Shown here: piece by piece, positions 56,201 to 64,000 of the stretch
How the letters are laid out: every line of letters begins with the position of its first letter
Position numbering within the stretch: the stretch's first letter is position 1
Origin: Lytechinus pictus
Lineage: Eukaryota; Echinodermata; Echinoidea; Temnopleuroida; Toxopneustidae
NCBI RefSeq assembly: GCF_037042905.1
Contig: NC_087252.1
Span: 1,619,501-1,683,500, forward strand
Length of the DNA: 64,000 nt
Reading direction: 5' to 3'
Position numbers and translations under genes: made by a program
Notes under the pieces: generated by a model
The model's database searches: none
Seen by the model: only the letters and a program-made list of their open reading frames with translations
Told to the model about the DNA's origin: nothing

Positions 56201-57467
56201 TATGAATTATAATGTACAGGAAGGTAGCCATATGTCACAGATAAATGAGATGCCACATTCAAACTCTAGCAGTAGAGGTCCTCCTAGTGTTGAAACTCCT
56301 TCTCAGCAGCAGAGGAGAATGACACAGTCTCCTATGGTTCAGAGTAGCCACCAAGGACAAGGGATCAAGAGAGCAGCTACAGATGGGCATCACTTGAATG
56401 TGGCCAAGAAAGCACATGGTGCGATGCATTCTGGTCGCAGAGCTACCCAACAATCTAATCCTGAGTCAAGGCATCATTCTTCCATGCACAATAACCCACA
56501 GTCCCAAGGCCACAGCAATTTAATGCAGTTTCATTCATCCACTTCCAATACGCCCAACCAGTCATCTGAAAGTGTCTTTGCAGGCGGGGAAGTCCAGCGA
56601 ATCACGTACCCATCACAAGGCGGAGGCGGGAGAGTACAAGAAAGCAGTCGAACCAAGAAGCGAGCCCCAAACCCTTCAGACAGTATTTTTGCTCGGGATC
56701 CGCACGAGATTGATGGAACTCGCAGTACGTCCGTATCTCTGCTGCAAGATAACTGGTTTGGTAGTTCAGCTCGCATAAATACAACTAGTAGCAATGAGAC
56801 TGCACCACCGACATTCCTGCCCAATTTCCCCAGCTCTCAGACTTCCCAGGGCCAATCGGAGAGTGTTACATCATCTTCGTCCACTAGTTCATCTCTCATT
56901 TCAAACATCTCACCTTCTCGACGGTTGAGACAGAACGAGATGCCCACCTACCTCCCGTCCCATCTCCCAGGACCCATTCTTCCAAGTCCTCCACAAACCA
57001 AAGGAAGTCATACGCGGGAGACGGACATCGCTTCCTTCAATCCCATGTTCACACCTTCCCGGACAGCTGGCATTCACAGCATGACTGCCAATTTCCCAGT
57101 GTTTCACGAGCACCAACCTCCAGGCGGCTTCAACATCGCGAAGTCCAACCAACTGCCAGGTAGTGTCGCCCAAACCCCTTTCAACTTCAATAACATTTTT
57201 AATGAATCCTCCCAAGTGGCCTCGAGCACTCATGTCACAGATGCTCAAACGTTAAACCACAGCATTGGCTTGACCCCAACCGTCCACCTCCATGGGAATG
57301 CGTCGCTGCCCTCGGAGGAAAGTGTGCTTCATGGGAACATGAGTCAGAGACATCCTGCTCAGCCGTTTGGTCTGTTGGCTCAGAATCGCCCACCGATGGG
57401 AGTCCCAACGCCGATGGGTAGGCCTCACCATCAGTTTCATAGCTCTTCTTTCATGCACCACTACTGA
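38191..57467 (+). CDS. Usf3: USF3-type giant bHLH protein, complete, 5 exons, 2,372 aa
   Basis: Exons 38191-38224, 45881-45968, 46988-47111, 49084-49180 and 50692-57467 join in phase (1, 2, 0, 1). An in-frame TAA at 38185-38187 fixes the ATG. The basic region is at residues ~46-61 (RVKRKSHHAEIEKRRK) with His53, Glu57 and Lys61, then helix 1, a loop, helix 2 from 83, and a Lys/Glu coiled coil to ~137. The rest is low complexity: a Gln-rich block ~518-568, a Lys-rich nuclear-localisation stretch ~740-778, repeated GLPPF/GLPPY motifs near 1201 and 1247, acidic-hydrophobic DDGLDFL and DDLDFSSL near 1755 and 1896, and a Ser/Pro/Asn-rich remainder. A bHLH followed by one enormous last exon and a total near 2,250 residues is the USF3 (KIAA2018) pattern. 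I infer a nuclear transcriptional regulator. Confidence 0.88.
38753..38841. repeat. Short inverted repeat in USF3 intron 1
   Basis: TATTAAATTCTCTGC and GCAGAGAATTTAATA, with AATCGAAAACGGC inverted inside. About 30-bp arms. Confidence 0.75.
38845..39035. mobile_element. Family A right-half fragment
   Basis: Matches the right arm of family A (GGAGGATCTCCATAGCA, then CAAATGCTCATAACT) and ends CCCTTTAA. It is more diverged than the other copies. Confidence 0.65.
39490..39612. repeat. (TTTA)n tract
   Basis: Imperfect ATTT units in USF3 intron 1. Confidence 0.85.
40112..40300. mobile_element. Foldback element in USF3 intron 1
   Basis: AACAAATAATGCA-type ends with inverted GAAATGCAGAG/CTCTGCATTT and GGTTTCTT blocks. 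Confidence 0.6.
42703..43763. mobile_element. DNA element with TAGGGACAGTG ends and 6-bp target duplication
   Basis: Inverted ends TAGGGACAGTGATTTTCCG and CGGAAAATCACTGTCCCTA. The flanking direct repeat TCTGTG is at 42697-42702 and 43764-43769. It contains the SINE and a GC-rich palindromic patch near 43465-43485. No transposase ORF. It lies in USF3 intron 1. Confidence 0.75.
42930..43236 (+). mobile_element. tRNA-derived SINE
   Basis: The head resembles a tRNA gene with A box TGGCCCAGTGG (42940-42950) and a perfect B box GGTTCGAATCC (42984-42994), the RNA polymerase III promoter elements. An unrelated body follows, ending in an (ATT)n tail near 43217-43236. The anticodon stem does not pair, so it is not a working tRNA. 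It sits inside a larger element (42703-43763). Confidence 0.82.
43927..44725. mobile_element. Foldback element in USF3 intron 1
   Basis: Inverted ends GGCCGTGTTTATGCTTCCA and TGGAAGCATAAACACACCC, with AGAATCAGCGTTT repeated inversely inside. The 133-residue frame within is not credible. Confidence 0.75.
45575..45816. mobile_element. Foldback element upstream of USF3 exon 2
   Basis: Ends GGGTCCCGTCTTACGAAGAG and TTTGTGAGATGGGTCCC, with GATTGATCTGAT in both arms. Confidence 0.7.
45881..45968 (+). CDS. Usf3: USF3 exon 2
   Basis: 88 nt between ttcatttcAG and GAAGG|GTGAGT, encoding TVQAALLTINAAGALETTFD and CTSTDIE. Phase 1 in, phase 2 out. Confidence 0.82.
46515..46857. mobile_element. Foldback element in USF3 intron 2
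   Basis: Ends GGGGGTGTTTCATGAAAGT and TTTATGAAACACCCCCC. It contains two ~150-bp direct copies of a block with ACAGTTACCATAGTAACA and TTGTCAGATCTGACAACTT. Confidence 0.7.
46988..47111 (+). CDS. Usf3: USF3 exon 3, basic region and helix 1
   Basis: 124 nt encoding RVKRKSHHAEIEKRRKSKLN and EGINKLIDILPKQDARR. It enters at phase 2 and leaves at phase 0 at the helix 1/loop border. DNA-reading position 13 is Lys61, not the Arg of USF. Confidence 0.93.
47186..47353. repeat. Long hairpin in USF3 intron 3
   Basis: Arms pair from ATATATCA to TGATATAT and meet at the palindrome CCCGAGGGGCGAAGCCCCGA. It lies 75 bp after exon 3. Confidence 0.7.
48041..48480. mobile_element. Foldback element in USF3 intron 3
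   Basis: Arms CCTGAATTTACAAAGGTTG and CACCTTTGTGAATTCGGG pair over ~200 bp (GCTGATGCGCGCTTTTGTCA against its inverse). The centre has three copies of AATGAGTCCATTGTTTTG-like units. Confidence 0.75.
48532..48599. repeat. Short hairpin
   Basis: GGTGAAAGAAAGATGCTCTA and its inverse pair over ~26 bp around a 14-nt loop, with one mismatch. In USF3 intron 3. Confidence 0.85.
49084..49180 (+). CDS. Usf3: USF3 exon 4, helix 2
   Basis: 97 nt starting SKVQILEDTYNLVVELQKKC (helix 2 and start of coiled coil), with donor GAAG|GTAAGC. Phase 0 in, phase 1 out. Confidence 0.92.
49241..49796 (+). repeat. Three ~187-bp tandem repeats in USF3 intron 4
   Basis: Three near-identical copies, starts offset by 188 and 187 bp. 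Each contains TTTCTTTCTTTTCAG followed by GATGCC or GTGCC. Confidence 0.9.
50692..57467 (+). CDS. Usf3: USF3 exon 5, giant last coding exon
   Basis: 6,776 nt uninterrupted, after acceptor tctgcAG. It opens with coiled coil (VDEIKRLMEENAKLKKEKED) and continues as a disordered Gln/Ser/Pro/Asn-rich protein with a 40-residue Lys/Asp/Glu block. The 3' end encodes a His/Pro-rich tail (QFHSSSFMHHY) and TGA at 57465-57467. An open frame of this length with protein-like composition is not chance. Confidence 0.95.
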
Positions 57468-57472
57468 ATAAA
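57467..57472 (+). terminator. AATAAA overlapping the USF3 stop codon
   Basis: The last A of TGA is the first A of AATAAA. If used, the 3' UTR would be only ~20-30 nt. Another AATAAA is at 58319-58324. Confidence 0.35.
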
Positions 57473-57480
57473 ATTCCCAG

Positions 57481-57637
57481 GGCCCGGTAAATACAAAGGT
57501 TATTGAATAATCGCTAATTTGAAAGATCAATTCTGATTGGTTCTTAGTCAGTCTACTGAGCAAAATGTGCATGGGAGGATGATCTTGATAGGCTATTTCA
57601 TTTAGCAATTAATCGCTAACCTTTTTTTTACGGGGCC
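57481..57637. mobile_element. MITE directly after the USF3 stop codon
   Basis: Ends GGCCCGGTAAATACAAAGG and CCTTTTTTTTACGGGGCC, with ATAATCGCTAAT and its inverse inside. It begins 13 bp after the stop. Confidence 0.72.
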
Positions 57638-60600
57638 ATTATTATTGTATGACTGCTATCTTTATTCATCTGAAATATTAACTGCCAATCAGTTGAAACT
57701 GGTGCTTTGAAAGAAATAATCATATTGTAATATTCCCTTACATCCTGTTTTCACAAGATGAGGTAAATGAAGGGGCTTTCGATTTTTCACTCAGTCCCTT
57801 CTGATTTGTCCACAGGGTGCTAAGTATTTATGCATTTTCACTTTCAGGCTTTTTATCCAGGTTAGATACTGTAGCACCGAAAAATTGTTGAACAAAAAGT
57901 GATTTTTTTTTGGCGAGAGAAATTGATTCAATCGATTTCCATAAACAAAATTGTCATAAACTTTTTCCTAATTACAACATGAACCCATTTACCCAAAATG
58001 CACATGGCTAGTTGTTGACACATAAAACTGCCATGTATTTATTTCGCAGTGCGACAGTCTTTAATCTTCATTAAAGAACAGGATTTCTGCTAAATTGGGC
58101 AATAAATAGTTACCAGATTTCTTTTCAAGTAGATGATATCATTAGCTTCACATTTTGAACATGTTGTATGGATTCCCCAAGAGACTTCATGAGCTTCACA
58201 TTTTGAACATCTTGTACGGATTCCCCAAGAGGCTTTAGCCAAAGTTGGACTAAATGGGATACATCTGAAAATCTCCTTTATTATTTGAATTATCCATGCA
58301 TTAATTCTTTAAATTTTGAATAAAACAACTTATTGATCCTTTTTATTATACGCATGAAACTGTTTATTTTTCTTCATTGAAAACATTTGATATTGGACTT
58401 GCAGATGTACTGTATGTATCATTGATAACGGTCATTCGAAATTTTAGTCAATGGAAATTAATGTGTGTGATTAAATTTTTCTGTATGTGTATAGAAAATT
58501 TCAATTATGAATGGAGTTACGGAAACATAAACTTGCTAAATGAAAATGATTATTTCATTTTAATATGGTTTCGAACAAATCAAAATCAAGTTTTTTTGAT
58601 ACACAAAAAATTGTTGAAGATTATTTTTTCTCGGAGCATTAGTAACCATGATTATTGTGATAATATTTTCATTGTTGACGTTATGCCGTATTTTATGTAA
58701 ATTTATTTATTTATTTTCACATGTTGATACACCTATAGCACCTGTTATGTGTAGAATTTTGTTATGTAGTTATACAATTTAAAGATAATTTATACAATAC
58801 TAGAAAATTAAATTGATCTGCAAGTGACCTAACGGTGCGAGATTGTCAGAGAAACGTTAGCCTAACAACGCATTTACATCTTTGGGATTGTGAAGTCAAA
58901 ACATTTGTTTGAATGTGTAAAGTAATGCATTGTTGTAACATTAGGTAGGCATCACTGCCACATTAGTGGTTGTAACTGGGCCTCTGTCAGCGCTAACAAC
59001 GTTTCACTGCGGTCAGTTCAGAACCAAAAGACACATTGTCAAAGGCTTGTTTTGGACTGGGAATCCGCAAACATTCTCAAACTGCATCATATGGAATTCC
59101 AAAGCGATGACGTCAGTTGCCATGGTGTCATGGCGGCCTGGTTCTAAACAAATGATCGCTCTATATAGCGGGTGTTTCTCATAGGAATAAATGGCTGTTA
59201 TTGGAATTTCATCGCTTGCAGACGAGCCAAATTCATTGCAGCAAAACGCAAATCGATCAACATCGTTTTGATCACTAAATGGCATTAAAAATTGATACCA
59301 ACTTTATCGTCTTAATCCATTTTTGATTTTCACTTTCATCTTTGGGAAACCTATGAAATCTGCAGTTGCTTACAACCAGGGACAAAACACATCACCATTT
59401 TTGCAAATACAAATGTGTATAGACGATCGTCACCTGCGACTCTGTTTAGAACCAGCAGGTTCAATGTCATGACATTGTGACGTCATACTTCGGTACTCTA
59501 TTAAAAACAAATTTGAGTAGCAGGAAAGCTGCTATGAAAAGAAGCATATACATGTAGTCTTATAACAGGATCTCCACTTATAGAGAAGGAACAGAGTTTT
59601 GACAGTGTGCCTGTAGACACATCTGTGTGTTGATATTCCAACCATTACTTTTGTAGAATAAGCCAGTATGTACATGTAGTTAGTAGCTTTTGAGCAATAT
59701 TTATTGAATGACCTTCTCCATTTTACATTAGGATAAACACTAAAGACTTTTAAATTGAGGATGTGTACATGTAAGCTTTCAAACAGCATTTAGTGGTATT
59801 CCCGGTCTTGAAATCTTCAATCTACACAATTTTTAAAAGAGATACTAAAACACGTTTTAAGGGTGCAGCTATGTTTTTATTTTTTTATTGCTGAAAAAAT
59901 TATGTTATGTATTTTATTGAGATTATGCAAATTGGTGCATGTATTTTTATTTTGGTATTTCCTTCAAATGAGGACTTTTTTTCATACAAATCTTTTGCAA
60001 AAGTTGGTGTGAACCTTATTTGACATTGCTGTTTATGAGATTATGTCAGACTCTAGTTAATTATTCTATTTATTTTTTTTTCCTATTTTTTATGCATTTT
60101 AATTTTCAACAGCCATTTTTCACATTTAATACGTACTAACACTTGGGTGGTAATTTTATTGTATTCGGTTCGAACTAATTTTGAGATCGTTACCACAACT
60201 GTTTAATATTTATCTTTAAGACCGTAGCTCATGTCGCGCCGCCCTGATGTACTTGTTTTTTTATTTTAATCTCAGAAACAGCACTTGAGCACAGATGTTA
60301 TTGCAATAGATATGTTAACCTAAATGTACATGTAAATTGCAGAATGAAACAATTTGTATTGTTGCCTATTTAAAGGTTTTAAAGGTAATTAGCTGGGCAA
60401 TTCCATAAAATGATCAACCTCTTTGTACGTCCGACCCCCATTTTTCTCAAGTTTTACTTCACTTAATAAACTGACCAAGTCATGGCCCTGTGAGTACATT
60501 ACAGACTGTCAAAAGAACAAGAAATCAGAGACAGAAAATTTAATGAAGGTCCATAGGGGGTTGGATGTTCATATTTTATGGAATTGCCCAGCTGCTTACT

Positions 60601-60836
60601 TAAGTGATCACGGGAGGGGGGGGGGGGGGCTTTGCAGAAAGATGTTTGTTTAAACCCAACTGAAAATAATCAAACGCAAGTTCTACATAACTTAAATGCT
60701 TGTTTTTGATTTGTTGAAAATCAAATTTTGTTTAATTGAGTTACGTTTGATTACCGATCACTCTACAACAGGCCCCTCATGTAGTCCGGGCCGGTCATAC
60801 ACATGTACATTCTAGCAACATTAGTCAGTGAGAATT
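57638..60836. other. Region downstream of USF3
   Basis: AT-rich with short chance frames only. It holds a 46-bp duplication (58146), a family H fragment (60110-60219) and a G run near 60617. The first ~700 bp may be USF3 3' UTR. Confidence 0.5.
58146..58236 (+). repeat. 46-bp tandem duplication below USF3
   Basis: Two copies of AGCTTCACATTTTGAACAT, each followed by a shared GGATTCCCCAAGAG. Confidence 0.85.
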
Positions 60837-61694
60837 TTTGTAATTGTAATTGATTGTAATTGAAATGGTTTATTAAGAAAACTTCATCGCAGCCGAAGGC
60901 TGAATTGCGAAATTCTGTACAAGGTAAAATACAAAATATATACAATAACAGTGACTATAACAAAATGACATGTAAAAGTAATAAAATAAATGTTATATGT
61001 TGAAATTTAAGAAAGGAGAAGAGTAGAATAATTTTATACATGGGATAAAAGTAATCTTGGATAGTTGTAACAACAGTATGATTCTGTGGGGATAAAGTCA
61101 GTAATTCATAAGCTTGCATGAATGAAATAAGTAACAGAAATTATAAACAAATGGCATTTCTTTAAAGAATTGAAGATGAAATATAACTAGTGCCGGAATA
61201 AGGGGGAAAATGACGATAAGGTTGGTAAAACTGCTTAAAGGGATTTTGTCAATGAGATAGGTGCATTTCACCTGGCTTACAAGGAAATAAGAGATATCAT
61301 AAATATAATGATTGATTAAACAATTTCTGGTTGTACATGTATAAACATGGAATTAGCATATTAAACGATTATACCAAGATGGGGAAAAAACAACTATGCC
61401 CATTGAAAACAAGCAATGCTAGATGTGGTAAAAGTAATATTGAGCACAAATATGCAAGCTTTATTATTGTTATCATTTTGCTACAAAGAATCGTAACCAG
61501 AATTTAAAGTAAACGAAAACATAATAATAATAATAATAATATTATCATATTAGACGATAGCATATTAATATCGTTTTGTTTAAAATCTATTTGCATAATT
61601 TGGATATTGTTAACACATTGATTGCTTGTTGAGATGTCGTATCATGTATTAACTGAAAAGGCATGTTTTAATTAATCATAGTTTTTTAAATTAA
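60837..61694 (-). mobile_element. Probable LINE 3' UTR and tail
   Basis: An AT-rich, ORF-free stretch follows the reverse transcriptase stop. It contains an (ATA)n tract near 61523-61548. Near 60837-60865 it ends, on the minus strand, in AATTAC-type short repeats, the kind of tail that closes such LINEs. The true end could instead be the (ATA)n tract. Confidence 0.4.
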
Positions 61695-64000
61695 TTACAT
61701 ATTCGATTGATTGTTGAGTAGTCGGACCATGTATGGGACAGCGCTTTTGCGACGGCGTTCTGTTCTACAGCGTATTTCAGTGTACATATTGCTGTGACGT
61801 AGTGAACGTTTGTGGACCGCCTCACGAGTTGGAGGTAGCCAGTCGTGAAAGGGGGAGGAATGAAGACTCACGCCCTTTGCTAGTCTCATACATAGTCCTT
61901 CTCTCCGCTTATCAAGAGTAGATAGGTTGAGCACTTCTAGTGCATGGTCATAATCTTGGTATGCAGGCCCAAGCATGAGGCGGAATGCGCGTTTTTGTAT
62001 CCTCTCAATTTGTTTTCTCTGTGATGCGTCAAGTCCAGAGTGCCAAACTGGTGCACAGTACTCTAATGCTGGACGAACATAGGAGGAATAAATTACCTTC
62101 AAATCATCAAGGGGTAGTTTGAATCCCTTGAGGATGCGCAACATATGAAGCCTCATGCTTGCGCGCTTGGTGATCTCATTGACATGATATGTCCATTTCA
62201 AATCTTTCTGAATGCAAACTCCAAGTAGTTTCATGAACTGGACTTCAGATAGTTCCTGCCCTTCGAGTTCAACAGTGGGATTTGGTGGACTTGTTCTCAT
62301 GAAGCTTATGTGCATGACAGCACATTTACTCGGGTTGAGTTTCATGTTGTTATCTTTAGACCACTGCTGAAGCTCATCCGCACTCTTCTGGATGGTGGCA
62401 GGGTCGCTCGTTTTCCTGTTATCTAGTATCGAGAGATCATCTACGTATTTCCAATGTAGATTAGGACTCTGTTGGCATGCATCATTGATCAAGCAGAGGA
62501 AAATAAGCGGGCCTAAACGAGTTCCTTGCGGGGCACCAGCTTGTATGTTCTTCCATCCTGAGACTACTGATCTGTACTTAACACACTGTTGCCGGTCTTT
62601 CAAGAAGTTGCATATCCATGCAACCAATGCTGGTTGAACATTCATGTCTAAGAGCTTTGATAGAGCCAGGTTGTGGTCAATCCGATCGAAGGCCTTGGAG
62701 AAATCAGTGGCCAATAGGGTACATATTGATTTCGGTTTGTCAACATTAGCATGTATTACATTGAGGAGATCAATCAGATAGTGCGATGTTGACATACCCT
62801 TTCTATTTCCAAACTGAGCTTTGTCGATGGACCCTTCCATGTCTTTTAGAGCCCAATTAGCAACAAACTTCTCAGCTACTTTTGAAAAATGATCTGTCAG
62901 TGATACAGGTCGTAGGTTTTCAATAGTGGGCTGCGGGACTTTGGGCACTGGAACAACGCAAGCCCGTTTCCAGCACTCAGGCACCACTGCTTGCTGAAAA
63001 GAAGAATTCAAGATATCGCAAAGTGGTATGCATAACTCGTAGGCGAAGAGGTTTATCACTCTAGCTGGGATCCCATCTGGACCGGGAGCCTTACTCTGTT
63101 TGATGTTCTTCAGCTCTCTGTAGACCTGATACGGTTGTACAAAGGGAAGGAGTTTGCTTGCAGGGAGATAAGATGGCAAAGTAGATGTGTTCAACTTTGG
63201 GATGTCCTTTGCTATGTCAGTGAAGAACCTATTGATCTCTTCTGCACAGCTCCTCAGGTCACAGGGATCAGTACTAGGGATATCAATCTTTGGTGACTTC
63301 ACCTGACCACTTGTCATTATCTTGATGTGTCTATACCATTTCGATGGATTTGACTTCTTCATCTTCTGAACCCGGTTGACGTAGTAATCAGCTTTGGAAA
63401 GTACAATCTGTCGTTTCACCTTGTTCCTCAGCTGATGCCATCTTGGAATATCGTTTTGAGCAAAAGCGGTTTGCCGCTCTGAAATCAAGGATTTGATGGC
63501 TGGTGTCATCCACGGTTTGTCTTGTACATGGAGCCTTGATGTCTTCTTTGGAAAGTATGAATCTAACAGAGGTAACAGGATGTTGTAGAATTCATGGCAT
63601 TTGTCATCTACATTGTCAGATTCGAAGACACTCGACCAATCATAGTTAAGAAGTTTAGCGCCAAACTCACGAATAGCGCTGTCCTTCATAGGTCTGGTTA
63701 CTTTCTTGCTCACGCGATTCACTAGAATCGGGGTAGAGTCACTCGGGGGCCAAAGGATAGAATTATGATCACTTGATCCCAGAGGTGACATAATCGATGG
63801 TGACTTGTAGTAAGTGCCGACGTTAGTGATGATTTTGTCTAAGATTCTGTCACCCCGTGTAGCCTTGTCTACAACTTGGACGAAGCTCCTATCTGATGTC
63901 AAACAAGATGTATCAAGGTCGTTGAAGTCACCCATGATTACAAATCCAACATCAGGATAACGGGAAGAAATATAATCTGTTGTTTGTAAGATGTGATTTA
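61695..64000 (-). CDS. Non-LTR retrotransposon ORF2 (endonuclease end plus reverse transcriptase), partial
   Basis: The frame stays open past the Met at 63935 to the window edge, so the 5' part is missing here. The beginning is the C-terminal half of an APE-type endonuclease (VIMGDFNDLD, then SPLGSSDHNS). The reverse transcriptase follows: KAPGPDGIP, FSKAFDRIDHN, AGAPQGTRLGP, and the catalytic YVDD at 62436-62447. A C-terminal region near LEYCAPVWHSGLD and a final VPYMVRLLNN match the normal ends of CR1/L2/Jockey-group elements. The ORF has no internal stop or frameshift, so the copy may be recent. The exact clade is not assigned. Confidence 0.92.
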   Translation of the reverse strand, partial: NHILQTTDYISSRYPDVGFVIMGDFNDLDTSCLTSDRSFVQVVDKATRGDRILDKIITNVGTYYKSPSIMSPLGSSDHNSILWPPSDSTPILVNRVSKKVTRPMKDSAIREFGAKLLNYDWSSVFESDNVDDKCHEFYNILLPLLDSYFPKKTSRLHVQDKPWMTPAIKSLISERQTAFAQNDIPRWHQLRNKVKRQIVLSKADYYVNRVQKMKKSNPSKWYRHIKIMTSGQVKSPKIDIPSTDPCDLRSCAEEINRFFTDIAKDIPKLNTSTLPSYLPASKLLPFVQPYQVYRELKNIKQSKAPGPDGIPARVINLFAYELCIPLCDILNSSFQQAVVPECWKRACVVPVPKVPQPTIENLRPVSLTDHFSKVAEKFVANWALKDMEGSIDKAQFGNRKGMSTSHYLIDLLNVIHANVDKPKSICTLLATDFSKAFDRIDHNLALSKLLDMNVQPALVAWICNFLKDRQQCVKYRSVVSGWKNIQAGAPQGTRLGPLIFLCLINDACQQSPNLHWKYVDDLSILDNRKTSDPATIQKSADELQQWSKDNNMKLNPSKCAVMHISFMRTSPPNPTVELEGQELSEVQFMKLLGVCIQKDLKWTYHVNEITKRASMRLHMLRILKGFKLPLDDLKVIYSSYVRPALEYCAPVWHSGLDASQRKQIERIQKRAFRLMLGPAYQDYDHALEVLNLSTLDKRREGLCMRLAKGVSLHSSPFHDWLPPTREAVHKRSLRHSNMYTEIRCRTERRRKSAVPYMVRLLNNQSNM

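Noticed and set aside
51542-57248. Many antisense frames inside the USF3 giant exon
   Set aside because: They are shadows of the long coding frame on the opposite strand.

Overview
This is a piece of an animal nuclear genome, most likely an echinoderm of the sea-urchin type. It holds spliced genes with GT/AG introns, long repeat-filled introns, many short foldback DNA elements, a tRNA-derived SINE and a LINE. No bacterial or phage features are present. I infer the group from the clear single USF gene, the bHLH-plus-giant-exon USF3 gene and the repeat style; no database search was possible.

Layout. (1) 3553-8090, minus strand: a four-exon gene whose exons join in phase to a 301-residue protein of unknown function ending in about five 14-residue repeats. 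(2) 15090-31207, minus strand: a complete eight-exon upstream stimulatory factor (USF, bHLH-zip) gene, 299 codons. (3) 38191-57467, plus strand: a five-exon USF3-type gene (2,372 codons) with its bHLH on three small exons and about 2,258 residues in one last exon. USF and USF3 are head to head, with start codons about 7.0 kb apart. In both, the basic-helix1 exon is bounded by a phase-2 intron before the basic region and a phase-0 intron just before a Ser-Lys at the start of helix 2. (4) 61695 to the right edge, minus strand: a non-LTR retrotransposon ORF (endonuclease end plus reverse transcriptase), cut by the window edge.

The rest is mostly non-autonomous mobile DNA. Several families of long inverted-repeat elements share TTAAAGG/CCTTTAA ends (at least 11 copies or fragments). 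Others have visible target-site duplications: 8 bp at 768, 18590 and 29930; 6 bp at 24721 and 42703; 10 bp at 10334. A separate group is built almost wholly from one short motif repeated in both orientations (GGTGTT, TCGTCYA-like, ACTGGTC, GACGTC, GGACCTAACCCC).

USF proteins bind CACGTG E-boxes as dimers through the bHLH-zip. USF3 probably acts as a large nuclear regulator. The shared exon pattern suggests the two genes are ancient duplicates that stayed linked. All gene models here were built by hand from splice sites and reading phase and lack transcript support.
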